A stretch of 64,000 nt of DNA from Moniliella sp. 'wahieum' (lineage: Eukaryota; Basidiomycota; Moniliellomycetes; Moniliellales; Moniliellaceae): contig RSEE01000017.1 of NCBI GenBank assembly GCA_003971905.1, forward strand, positions 310,001 through 374,000, read 5' to 3'. Positions 1-10,899 of this stretch are shown in pieces (position 1 is the first letter of the stretch; every line of letters starts with the position of its first letter). Made by a program: the position numbers and the translations under genes. The notes beneath the pieces were generated by a model. It was not told the DNA's origin. It saw only the letters and a list, made by a program, of their open reading frames with translations, and did no database searches.

Positions 1-397
1 TTATGACTTACGTCGAGTGCACTGCAAGCCGCGGTTACTCTCATCAGTAGCGCTTGCTTCTTTAGGACTCTGCCCGTTCCCGCCTATTATACAGCTTACC
101 GAGTGAGGTAACACCGCGAGGAACAGTGACTCCGGAAATCCTGGACCCCTTCAGTTGGTCTTCCGACCTACGTACGCGGCTCCTACCTCGGAGGGTCTGG
201 ACTGCGGCCTTTGCACGCAGGCAGCCACCCAAACGAGAGGGTCTCTCCCTTGCCTCTACACCCTCCGTTCAACGTTCAACGTTCAACCAGGATCTGAAGC
301 AGAACCGAGAACATACGTAACTCTAATGCCATGTCCAAGGGTTTTCACTCCTAAATTCTGGGGTCGGGCTCAGTCTCGGGGCTCGCGCCCCATAACA
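1..397 (+). repeat. LTR-like repeat, copy A (5' end cut by window)
   Basis: About 245 bp of this stretch (roughly 5-260) aligns, with scattered substitutions and small indels, to 3890-4135 in the same orientation. The best conserved block is the 20-mer starting CTCCTACCTCGGAGGGTCTG and its continuation to the GCAGCCACCCAAAC region. The segment ends at CCCATAACA (397), which looks like an LTR terminus (CA-3'). Copy B has a TATA box upstream of the shared part, as in an LTR promoter. Calling it an LTR is inference, because no gag or pol of the matching family is adjacent. Confidence 0.5.
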
Positions 398-426
398 AAC
401 CGCCTCCAATCCTTCCCACTCAAGGC

Positions 427-530
427 TGTTAAAACGAGGACAGTGTCTACAGGGAGAAGAGAGAGAGGGGGAAGATGATGGATCTATTCCAAGAGATGAG
501 CTCGTTACTAGGCCCGTTAGGGGCAGAAGT
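427..530 (+). repeat. Dispersed repeat R, copy 1
   Basis: Starts at GTTAAAACGAGGAC and continues through a purine-rich GAGAAGAGAGAGAGGG block, GATCTATTCCA and CCCGTTAGGGGCA. The same ordered blocks recur at 25863-25975 and 40877-40970. It lies 30 bp after the LTR-like end at 397, so it may be leader sequence of the same retroelement family. Confidence 0.6.
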
Positions 531-1120
531 GTGAGAGCTGATCAAGGGAAATATGGCTCCACTGCTCATGGACTCGGTGGATCTTATCCAAAACAGAGAG
601 GGTTCAGTGAAATGGACACTAGGGGGATAGGTTGGAGAGGAGAAGAAGGGGTTGGAGAAACATTTTGTAGCTGGCTAGTGTTGAGCTAGGTGGCTCGTGC
701 TTTGGCCAATGTTCCTTCAGTTCCTCCTTAGGCATAGGAATTCCGCTGTTTCCCCTCTCATGTTTTCCTCATTGTCCTCGCAGATTAGCCCCTGACGGCG
801 ACTCGCTCCTTGATGTTCCTCTGTAGGCATTGCTGGTTGCCGCCTCACCACCACCAGTGCGATAATTGCATCACCCTCGAGAATCATCAGGACTCCAGGT
901 CTCATCAGCTAGCGCCCGTGACAAGGCGTGGAATATCACCCTTGACGCGATACGACAGGTAACTGCCTTGGCCCCACCCTGCGACCAAACACTCTCGATC
1001 CCGGCCATTGAAAGCTATACGTACTTTTAGTACGCCCCTGCTCGACTGAAAAGACGCAGCCGCTCCAGTGACTACGACACCGTTTGATCCCACTGTACCC
1101 CCCGCCCCCGAATCCCTCCG
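531..1120. other. Intergenic, no supported gene
   Basis: Only short open frames lacking recognisable motifs. The last part is the upstream region of the F-box gene. Confidence 0.5.
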
Positions 1121-1127
1121 TATATAA
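1121..1127 (+). promoter_or_regulatory. TATA-like element of the F-box/LRR gene
   Basis: TATATAA lies 66-72 bp before the ATG at 1193. A CACCAC-rich leader and a purine at -3 (ACCAATGG) separate it from the start codon. Confidence 0.5.
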
Positions 1128-1192
1128 CCTCCTACCATCATCTCCTCACCTCTTCTTGCGCCAACACCACCACCACCACCACCACATCACCA

Positions 1193-3455
1193 ATGGAAGC
1201 GCACGCCTCCCACACCCGTCCCCCTGATGCCGCCCGCCGTCCGGCTCGTCTGACCCAATTCCTCCCTACGTTTCTTGCAGCCAACAGCCCCACCCAACCG
1301 CCCCCAAATCAACAGGTCCCGACCCAACAGCCCCCCGACCCAACAGCCCCAACCCAACAGCCCCCAACCCTGCCACCAGCCGCTTTCCCGCCCCTGGCCC
1401 GCGCTGGGGATGGGCCCATCTGCCGCATGAAGTTCTGCTGCAGGTCATGGAGACGGCTGCCACCATCAGCAGCGACCTGTTGCTTCCTTGCCTCCTCGTA
1501 TGCCGGGCGTGGAGTGCGGCCGCAGTCATCCCGCTCTGGCATCTCCCTCGTTTCCCCATCCGGATTCCTTGGACCGCTTCACCTCCGTCTTGGCCCAGTC
1601 CCAGACCCATTCTACTTTTATCCGTACCCCATTTTGGTTCGCAACCTCGACCTTTCCATTCTGCCGGATGATTTCCCACCGCTCCGAACCATGCACATGG
1701 ATAGCTTTAAACTGTGCACGCGCATGCAATCACTGGTCCTCAGCGAACCCCGCGAGCGACTCGTTGACGGATGTACAAGTCGCCACGCTGATCCTAGCCT
1801 CCCCATGCCTCTGCCACGTTCGTCTCTTACGCGTGGACAGTGTCGGTCCATCGACGATGGAGGCTTGACGTTGGCCCGTGGCTTGCAACGTCTCGAACTG
1901 AGTGACTGTGCGCTCGTTACGAGCACCATGGTGGCGCAAGTGGCACTGAAGTGTCCCCTTCTCAAAGAGGTCCACCTGGACGGCACCCACAACAATATGC
2001 GATCAGGGGATTGGTGCCCTGGCCCGTCTCTGTCTTCACCTCGAGCACGTCACCCTAGAGAGCCTTCCATTCATGACCGACCAGGCAGTGCGAGCGCTGT
2101 GGACGTGCGCAGAATCGGTGCGCACACTGTGCCTATTTAATTGCCACGAGTTGACATCGTATGCATCCTCAAATGCGGCGACCTTCACCTTCCATCAACA
2201 GGCACAGCATGGCTCCTGCCGCCCACGCTGATCCACAGGCTTCGGGTCGACCCTTTCTCGAAGACAGAGTACGCCTCCGCATAACCCATCGCAGTCGGAT
2301 GACAACCGAGCTTCCCCCGCGACTGCCGACCGACATGCCGCGTTAGCTCTGCGCCGTACCAAACTGTCGCAAACCGCCCCAACCGCTCCTGATGGGCAAG
2401 TGCTGGCCATGGTTTCCTTGCTGGCCTGCAGCCAGCTCACCGATCCAGCGATTCAGGGTCTCGTTGGCCGCCGCGCCCCATTTGCAAAACGTAACGTTGG
2501 CAGGTGTCCGCAGTTGGCGATGATGGAGCGCTGGACGCGTTGGGCCAGTTGGGGCCAGGCTTGCAGTTTGTCCGGTTTGGTGCATTTGAGCCGCTTTACG
2601 GATGCGGGGATGGCGCGGCTGGCGCAGCAGTGCAGGAGGCTGGAGGCGGTTCGTTTGACAGAGTGTCCGCGGTTGAGTGACCGGTCGGTGTTCAACCTAG
2701 TTCGGCTGCGCCACCTGTGCGAGATGCGCTGTACCGCATGCGGGGGTTGAGCACGATGAGTGTGTATGCGCTGGCGCTTTGTAAGTCACTGCAACAGTGC
2801 TTCTAGGCGAGTGGCAGCCGGCGCTCACTCCGTCGCCCATCTTTCATCTCCTGGTTACTCTCCCACTCTTGCATAGCCTCAAGCTCAAAGTTTATCCTGC
2901 GATTCGAACGCACGATTCGCAGCAGTTTTTTCCAGTGCAGCCCATCAGGGCAGTGGGCGTGTGGGAACCCAGCCATCTCGAGCTTCGTTCGCCATCAGGG
3001 CGTAGTCGCGCTCAAAGAGTACATGATCAATTGTCTTACCGCCCCGGCACTGCCAAAGATGTCCTGTCGCACCCGCTGCCGGACAGGGATGACTTTCTGG
3101 CCCTAGCCCTGCTTCCCTCTCGCCCCCTATTATTACCAAACATAGAAGCACGATCACCCTTCCCGACCCTATCTTTCTGGCGCCGCAAGCGGGACAACGT
3201 CGACGATGATGTGCACTCGCGCCAATGTTATTGGCGGCAACAATACCACCAACGAAAACATGAACAAACACAACCACGACCAACAACAACAACAACAAAA
3301 AAAAAAAACAACAACAAACAACACAACAAAAACAACAAAACAACAACACAACAACAAGAATCATCACCGCCCCTTCTTCCACCTTGCACCAACGACTCAA
3401 GGCGCGACTGTCGCAACGGAACCGCGCCGCCGTCAATGACGCTGGATCGTGTTAG
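1193..3455 (+). CDS. F-box/leucine-rich-repeat protein, AMN1/GRR1-like
   Basis: Likely substrate adaptor of an SCF ubiquitin ligase: the F-box would bind Skp1 and the LRRs the target. After a Pro/Gln-rich N-terminus (TQQPP repeats, about 1290-1380), an F-box lies at 1411-1550, with LPHEVLLQVME and then LLVCRAWSAAAVIPLWH. LRR-type segments follow: LDLSILPDDFPPLR near 1640, LQRLELSDCALVTS near 1890, LKEVHLDGT near 1965, LEHVTLESLPFMTDQAVRAL near 2038-2100, and FTDAGMARLAQQCRRLEAVR near 2595-2650. These segments occupy all three forward frames, so the reading frame shifts at least six times. A poly-Asn/Thr/Gln stretch (3236-3362) precedes a basic tail ending at TAG 3453-3455. Either indel errors or pseudogenisation explains the shifts. 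The 3' limit and any introns (a GTAAGT lies near 2781) are uncertain. Confidence 0.78.
3236..3362 (+). repeat. CAA/ACA-rich low-complexity tract
   Basis: Mostly CAA/AAC triplets with a run of about 12 A near 3297-3308. It would encode Gln, Asn or Thr runs depending on frame. It falls inside the 3' part of the F-box gene and is a natural site for slippage or sequencing error. Confidence 0.9.
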
Positions 3456-3758
3456 GGGCGCTCTCCGGTCATCTCCGGAAACCGATCCCGCATTCGCAGA
3501 CATCTCAGCGAAGCACACGCCCAGCCCCACGATACTGGTGCATACGATCAGCACGGGCATCTTGCCGCGGATACTTCCGCGCGGACAGCCAGGAAAGGAC
3601 GGACTTAAACGGTACGCAGCTTCGTATCTGCGGCCCGCCGGTCTTGGTAGAACCCCCACATCTACACTGCGCCCAACAGATCGCTGTATGGGCAGAACAG
3701 GCGCGCCCTTTACCTCTTATTACTGTACTGGGTAGATTCCCTTCCTTCTGTTGATGCC

Positions 3759-4140
3759 TGTTCTGATGTTACGGTATATAAGCAGCCCTGTCTGAGGCTT
3801 GCTGGCGGTGATCCTAACTGCCCAATCCACGTCTTTCCCCCGACTTCCGCTCCCTCTTCACTCTTTACCCTTACGCTTGAGAATTTACGATTTACGTCCG
3901 CCACTTTACAAGCTACGGTTACTATCAGTAGTGCTTGCTCTTCTTTAGGACTCTGCCGGTTACCGCCTACTACAGCGTACCGAGTGTGGTAACACTGCGA
4001 GGAACAGGGGATAGCTTCAGAGCTCCTCTGGACCTCTTCAGCTGGTCTAACTAACGACTTACATACACGGCTCCTACCTCGGAGGGTCTGGACTGCGGCC
4101 TTTGCACGCAGGCAGCCACCCAAACTAGAGGGTCTCTACC
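3759..4140 (+). repeat. Putative solo LTR, copy B
   Basis: Begins TGTTCTGATGTTACGG, followed at once by a TATA box (GTATATAAG, 3774-3782) and a pyrimidine-rich stretch, the usual layout of a fungal LTR promoter. From about 3890 it is homologous to copy A at the window start. No internal retroelement sequence is attached. The 3' boundary is set by loss of similarity after TAGAGGGTCTCT. Confidence 0.55.
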
Positions 4141-4405
4141 TACTAGGCAATGCATCCCTTCACATCGGACGTCTCAATGAAAGACAGGAACACCTCTATG
4201 CCTGTGTTGTGAGAGGCGCCTTTGCCATGGCAGCATTGATCATCAAGTTCATTCCAGTTTCAAACTGCCAGGCAGGGATAGTGTTGCTCTGCTGCCAGTG
4301 GATACAGAGCACACTCCCCAATGCGGAGTCTCTAAGCTATACTTATATATGGAGGGAAATGCAACAGTAGCACATGTAGGCACCCTCCGTGGCACCTATA
4401 TCTCA
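4141..4405. other. Intergenic, no gene seen
   Basis: Lies between the LTR-like repeat and the 3' end of the convergent reductase gene. No supported ORF or RNA. Confidence 0.5.
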
Positions 4406-5497
4406 TTAGACGAACTTCCAAACATCTTCCTTTGCAAATCCTGCGTCTTTAAGAATACCCCCGTACGTGCCTTGGCTGCGCATGGGAGGCGGTCCCCGCC
4501 CTGATGGCCCGGCAAGAGAAGCAATTTGGGCTGGTGGCCCCGAAACCAACACCATTGTGCGCTTGTCGCTGTCGTCACTAGAGGATCCACTGGTAAGCGG
4601 GTTAGAGGTGTTTTCGGGTGAAGTGGTGGGGGCTTCACTTCCTGGCAACTGAACAAACTTCTGTAGGACATCAGCCGTGATGTGGCCAGTGAAGCGGCCG
4701 ATTTCACCATGACCGGAATCCAGTTGGCCGGTTTCCCAATTGTCATCAGGCGCTTCGGACAAGCCATATACCACCTGGATTTGGCCTGGCGGCTTGAGCG
4801 CAGCCAATTGTCCAATGCGATCACGGAGCAAGATATCGTCCTGAGTGTTGTTGGTATACAAAAGGGTTACGCGCGTATTGTCCTCTGGGTTGACAGCCAC
4901 CTCACGCAGAAGTTGATACAAGGGGGTGATGCCCGCCCCGCCCCCAGCAAAACGAGATGATCACACATGTTGGCAGTGTACTCCTGGCGTCCGCCGCTCA
5001 GCGAGTTCTTTGGCAACGTCCGAAAGGGACCCAGACCAACAGGTACTGTATCCCGGATGAAGGGAGGAGAGATAGGACCCCATCTTCCCACCAGGGTAAA
5101 TCTTGACCAAGAATTCCAGGGAACCATCAGGGCCCATGCTGTTGGGGTCCGAAATGGGTGTGTAGGGACGGATGCAAGGAAATCCCCAACCTGGACGGCG
5201 GATAAGAAGCGCGCTGCCGGCTACGTGCCCGGCTTTCATACCGGCAGGAAGGTCAAAGGTGAGAAGGCGCGTGTTGGGTGTATGGTGTTCCATGGAGCGC
5301 AGCGTTAGCGAACGAAAATTGACTGGCACAGGGTCCCGAGAGTCATCATTGGTCTTTCTGCAGGCAACAGAAGAGTCGCTCTTGCGACCGAACGCAACCC
5401 AAGCGGTCCCAGTAGCAGCAACCCCGACAAGTGCTACACCGGCGTAGCGTACAAAGGGTGAAACGGTGCGGTCTGGCGCGTTCTTTGGTTGGCACAA
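4406..5497 (-). CDS. NADH-cytochrome b5 reductase, membrane-anchored
   Basis: FAD enzyme passing electrons from NADH to cytochrome b5 or related acceptors, probably anchored in the mitochondrial outer or ER membrane. In order: an N-terminal hydrophobic segment (VRYAGVALVGVAATGTAWVAFG, about 5440-5375), the FAD-binding RPYTPIS (about 5165), the GKMGSYLSSL turn (about 5080), the NAD-binding LLGAG...ITPLYQLL (about 4940), VTLLYTNNT with DILLRDRI, and a C-terminal SGPP in place of the commoner CGPP. Two frame changes are visible. In one, the expected GGGGGCGGGGGCGGG of the GAGAG loop reads one G short near 4936-4942. In the other, the frame slips at a GGG near 5050. No ATG opens the frame at 5497; the true start may be hidden by the A-run near 5495-5501. 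A TATA-like ATATATAT lies just upstream (about 5550). Between Glu- and Ser-rich stretches near 4590 there is a linker longer than usual for the family. Confidence 0.92.
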
Positions 5498-5499
5498 AA

Positions 5500-8427
5500 A
5501 ACGGATTGAGCGGTGGTAGCAGTGTGCAGCAATAAGGGAGAGGGCGTAAAGTAGGTATATATATCTTAGAGCTTAGCGCCCTTTTAGCTGCCACGTTTTG
5601 ATGCTTGCTAATGCTACTATTAGCTTGATCATGTTCGGACGGCAACAATTATCCGACTTTTGTCCGAGCAAACACATGTGGGCCCACCTTTTGCCCTTTT
5701 GCGAGAGGCATGTGGCTTAAAGCTTAAAGGCCCTTTAGGATTAAGGCCTTAGGCCTTAGGCATTAGCACAACAGTCACCGATACCGCCACGCACCACACG
5801 CCTTGCTGCCATTGCACGATCATGGACATGATCAATATTGATTAAATTGATTAAAAATTATTTACCAACCTAATTGTTCCACAGAAGCCATTGCTCGGAC
5901 AAAGCCCGGACAAAGCAGATGCAATATGGTCACAGCGACCGGCGATGGCCGCAACACGAGAGAGTGTGATTGAGAAGGAAAGCAGGGTTATTAAACCTTG
6001 GCCTTTTTGAGCAAGGCATTTTACGGCCTCTTGGACACCGATACCTCTTCCACTCTCGAGCCCATCCCCACCACGGGGCAGATGCCAAACTTCGGAGGCT
6101 ACCAGACCTGTTTCTGGTGGTTGGTGCTCCTGTGGGAAGAATGCACTGTGGGCCGTAAAATCAAATGTCAAAGACGACGGATGCAATGCTCTCCTGTTGA
6201 CTGTGATCCTCCGGATCCCAGTCGGTAGACCTGTTGGTTCGCCTCGGTTCCATCCTCGGATTCCAAGCTGCGGGTATTGTCCCAGCGTGGCACCGTCCTT
6301 GTGCCCTGCATTATATCCTGTGTGCCTCACTGGCTCTCGGGCCGTACCTAGTCCGGTCTCCTACTAGTACTTATAGTAGATGCCTCTGTACCCAGACCCA
6401 ACTCTGTGGCTTTAATCCATCACCTTCTTTTCATTCTTCTGCCCATCCGGTTTCTCTATCAACATCTCATTCTCTTTGCTGTCGGAGACGCGCATTGTTC
6501 ATATTACCATCAAGCCACAACAAGGCGGGCAGACTCTTGGAGAATCGGCGTCTAGACCTTCAATTCTATCTGATTTGTTGTGACATGTGACGACGGTAAC
6601 TGGCTTCACCGGTCGTAGTGTATCCTGGCCTCACTATAACCTCTCCGAGAAGCTTTTTCGTGGACAGAATCTTGAAGCTTGGAGGTTGAAAGCGTATACT
6701 TATAGTATCTATGTAAGCCAGCAAAACTTGTCATGTAGCTCACATCCCGATGTTATTACTTCTCCTAATACATATACGCGACCACAGCGCCCACATATCG
6801 TTCGCCTCAAATATAGATCGCCTATATACCTACGCTACGTTCCTGATATACGCTTTTCAGCATCCATTGCCGTCTCCGGCGTATACGCTGGTGAATCAGT
6901 AGGACGTCGCTACAAGTTTCCTGAGACGGGGTATGTTCTTTTCTTTCCTGTGGACTAGGTCATGGTGGTGTTCTAAACCAACCAATGGCACGTACAGGGG
7001 CATCAAGTGGCAGCCACTGACAGTCGCGATCGGGCATAGCTGTGCGTAACGAGCCCAAAAAGCCAGAAAACATCGGAGCTCTCCTATAAAAGACCTGTGG
7101 AGGTGCTACGTCGTGACCAACTGACCGCAATCAATTGTCCCCTACGACTGTGAAGGAGCTAGGGAGCTAAGTACGAGCACGGAGGGTGAGTGAACAAAGT
7201 ATTGAGAGTGGACTGGATTGAAGCAGTGTCGGCCGTGTAGAGTAGACAGGAGGGGATGTGAACACAGGAGCACGGAAGGAAAGGGCAGGCGCGCGGCCAG
7301 AGCACTGGGGCTTAATAATAGTAGTGCCAACATCGGACAGGGTCTGTCTAGGTCAAGCTATCATCTCCACGCCACCACAGAGGGGAGACTAGAGACCCTC
7401 ATGGCAGTGTCGGTGGCCACAGAAGGGTTAGAATCACTTCATGTACTGTGTGTGTGGCTGTGGACAGCGTGTTCTGCTGCTTCAGTGTCGATGCTTTTGC
7501 CCACAACTATTGCTCATGCAAATCAAGCACATTTGATGGTGGAGATATGGACGGGGGCGGCGAAGTACTTAGTCTATGAGCGTGGGTTTTGCATATACCC
7601 TCTCGCAGGGTGCGAGGCATATGAGGGTGTTGTACAAAATATATAGAAGAGTCCTGTTCTGATGTCGGAGAGAGAAGATATGGCTGAGGAGTGTGAGAGT
7701 TTTTTTGTGAGGACCAGTGATCGGGATCAGGAGAGCGTGTGAGGTGCTGGGTGCATATGGTGGGTGGACTGATGCATGCTGAAGATGATGGAACGCGATG
7801 TGTCCTGGATGATGGCGATGGCGGGCGCTGATGGTGGTGGAAGGGATGGTGATGATGCGGATGTGTGCGAATGATGGTTGGATGGGCTGGGGCATTAGAC
7901 CAGGGCTAATAGGGCAGGTTCAGATGGCTGGGGCGTGAGGCTGAGGCTGAGGGCTATGAGTAATGGGTGTGGGACGCAGACGTGCTCACATCGATCACCC
8001 AATAGGAGGCGGCATGCCCCAGCGGCACGGGGGCAGCCACAGGCGCCATCCGCCGCCACCCCAGCCGCATCGATTCTGGGTCGGGGGCACACGCAGCCCC
8101 CAATCGACGCAATCCGCTCGATTGCATCTCAGATCTCAGGAGCATCGTTTGTTTGCCCTCTCAGACTGAGGCTGGCTCAGGAGTGCTAGTGACCTCACTA
8201 ACCCTAGGCCCGACGCATCTTGACATCGGAACATCATTAACATCATCACCCATCGCAGTCATCGCTCATCGATCTGATCTCGGCGTTATCAGTGATCCAG
8301 ATCGGTGACCCTGCTGGCTCTCGGCGCGCATTCAATATTCAGCACGCATATCCAGCTGATACTACAGCTGATACCATCGCCTGCCACCCCCCCGCCACCG
8401 CCACGCCCTTGCCCTTCCAACGCCACC
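5500..8427. other. Long intergenic stretch, no supported gene
   Basis: Several open frames of 60-160 codons exist on both strands (for example 5851-6330 minus), but none shows a domain, a coherent intron, or an ATG in a convincing context. Points of interest: a palindromic AGGCCTTAGGCCTTAGGC run near 5750-5770, an AT-rich stretch at 6600-6860, and a TATAAAAGA box at 7085. A short or noncoding transcript cannot be excluded. Confidence 0.45.
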
Positions 8428-10430
8428 ATGGCCTTTGTCCAGAAAGCACCTCCTTCGCGCCCCCGCCGGCCCAGCGACGCCGGCAGCACCCGCAGCCTCG
8501 GCCTGCCCAGCCCCGCCGCCGCCACCCTCACCGCCGCCCCGCCGGCCCCCACCTACGCCCCCGCGACCGTCGCATCCGATCGCGCCCCCTCTTCTCCCCC
8601 TCCAGCTCCACCTTTTTTCCCGAGAGCGATGCTGAGCTCGACCTTCTTGGCCTCCCGCCCTCTTCTTCGAGCCAAGCCTCCCTTGCCTCCCCCCATTTGT
8701 CCCCACAAAGTGCCCAGGACGACGCCTACTCATCGGTCAGCGAGATCTTCTCTCCATCGGGCTTTAGCGCCAGCGAGCGTGAAGGCGAAGTCGCACCAAC
8801 GGATTTGGACCTGCCGCAGATTGGCGGCTTCCCCCCTCTTCCTCTGCATGGGGACGGGGTGGTATTAGAAGGATCGGGCACTGGGGGATGGGCTCGATGG
8901 GCGGCAGCCCGAGCAGCTTGGGCCGCCGCCTCTGCTGCTGCGGCGGCGGAGCGAAGGCCTTCTGTTGCTTCTTTTGCCTCTTCGGCCTCAGCTGACGAAC
9001 CGCCCAACCATGCTCGGTTCAGGGCACCAAGGTATCCCTACTCACAAGATCTGGGGGGAACTACTCCCAGGGCAAATGACTCTGTCATGACGACGTCTTG
9101 GTCATGGGCCCATCTATCTCAGGCGGCTTCGGACGTTCAGGACGACACTGATCCGTTGCTTGCGCCTCCCTCGGTGCACCCACCCCATGCGAATCGAGGG
9201 CTGGACATTCTCGATGAATTGGATGTGTTTGACGACGAGGTACAAACCACTCGGCGCGGCACGCCCGTGGCGACCATGGCGACCGCCACCCCAACGGAAG
9301 CATCTTCATACACCCCACTGGATGCCGGCTTTCCACCATCTCTACTCCCGCTCGAAGGGGAACCGAGTGGTGCGGCCACACCGCGCCGGTTGCGTTCGGC
9401 CGCCCCATCGCGCACACAGTCGCGCCTGAACCTTCTCATATCCCACGAGCCACCTGCTTCGATTGATATGGATCGACTTCGTGTCTTGACTCGCCCTGCT
9501 TCCCTCCCCCCGAGCTATCCAGTGAGCATATGGATGACCTCCTGGCCGCTGCTCCCGAGGCCGAATCCGCTGGGCTTCACAAACCCCGCCGGAGAGGGAT
9601 GAAGCGGACCCGACGGTTGCGACGGGAAAGAACAGAGGAAGAGCGCCTGGGACATGTATCCCAAGTCTGGTCCCGTCTCCATGGGGACTATGGCAGTTTC
9701 ACCCCGGATCCCGAGGCGGTGTACAGCTCCGATTCGGATGGCTCGCTGGATGCTGTGCATAGCTCCAAGCGCTCTGCGGCAAGCGTCAGCGCCACCTCTA
9801 CCACCCGTCGACGACATCGCGCGGATTTCGTAGCTAGACGGGGATTGAGTACAAGCACATCCGATTGGTCCACAGCCCCGTTGCCCCGTCTGGCCGGGCG
9901 AGAGACCCGCCCATCCGTCCAATTGACCCTACCACCCCAATGATTGGGCCGACTCGCCGTGAGGAAGGGCTGGTGACGACGATTTGGCGCAAGGTGTTTG
10001 CCGTGGACGAGGACGTGATGAATGCCTTTTTGGCCGCTGAGCCCGATGCATGCCCCAGATCCTGTCCGGAGCAGATGCCACTCGGCGTTGGCCGTCCCCC
10101 CCCGGCAAGTTTGGGTTTGGCGACAATGATCCGAGTGTGGAGGCGTACGATGTCCAACAGCAGGATGAGGTTATGCCTGATCGCTTGCCTTCCCCTCCGG
10201 CTACTCCGGAACTGACGCCAAAGGTGCTAGAACCAAGGTCGGGCGAACAGGAGGCTCAGCCATCGGTCCCAGCCGAACCGTACTTGCTCCCGCTTCCGTT
10301 ATTGGGAAAGCTCGAGTCGCTCGCCTCGGCTTCGCGGGCTCGTAGATTGCCTCCACCTACACCACTGCATCCACCACCCCCGCCGCGTTCGTTCCCTCCC
10401 CTTCCGAGGGGAACCTCCTTTGCAGCCTAG
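8428..10430 (+). CDS. Unidentified Ser/Pro-rich, mostly disordered protein
   Basis: I do not recognise this protein. The start at 8428 has an ideal context (GCCACCATGG) and opens MAFVQKAPPSRPRRPSDAG. The coding signal then moves to the frame with SDAELDLLGLPPSSSSQAS (about 8630 on), through an Ala-rich run (ARWAAARAAWAAASAAAAAE, about 8898-8955), acidic and Ser-rich parts, and a basic RRRGMKRTRRLRRERTEEER patch (about 9588-9645). Next come SDSDGSLD (about 9734) and a short ordered-looking TTIWRKVFAVDEDVMNAFLA segment (about 9980-10030), then a Pro-rich end with stop at 10428-10430. At least three frame changes occur. The composition suggests a regulatory or scaffold protein, but no function should be assigned. 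Confidence 0.55.
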
Positions 10431-10899
10431 CACGGGAGAGGCCTTGCAGGTTTTGCTGGACTCGGTGGGATCCCACTTGTCTAGCCAAGTGAGCCGCCAT
10501 CTGTTCTTTCTCCTTTGCTCGAGGCTGGTTTGCCCGCGCGATCCCAGGGAGGACAGGGTGCAGGCAGAGGGCCTAGCTAGGAGCCGGTCCTTATCAACCC
10601 TCGATGGATACCATTGCACGGTACCAACTGGGCGAATAGGCCGTTGGGGGTGCATATGTTCGTGGCTCGTTGTGGGCCCCTTTTCTTTTCCTCGCGCTTT
10701 CCAGCTCGCTTCATGTGGAAACAGCATGTATACACTGATTTCTCGTCGGACAATTAAGGCCAATTCACGCATACTCTACCGATCCATTGTATAGGAAACA
10801 AAGTAATGTCTTCGGGGAGTCTCTGAGATGGCACCCCATGTGGGAATTAGACAAAGAAGAAGGGATGTGGAGAGACTGGATTGGGTTGAGTTCAAAGGC
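10431..10899. other. Convergent intergenic region
   Basis: Between the 3' ends of the two unidentified genes. No supported gene. Confidence 0.5.

Noticed and set aside
1266-1679. Minus-strand ORFs opposite the F-box gene
   Set aside because: They mirror the Pro/Gln repeats and carry no motif; the plus strand has the F-box and LRRs.
5851-6330. Minus ORF of 159 codons
   Set aside because: No motif and no intron; composition is like the surrounding intergenic DNA.
8289-8733. Gly/Arg-rich minus ORFs at 8.3-8.7 kb
   Set aside because: Antisense of GCC-rich coding sequence; compositional artefact.
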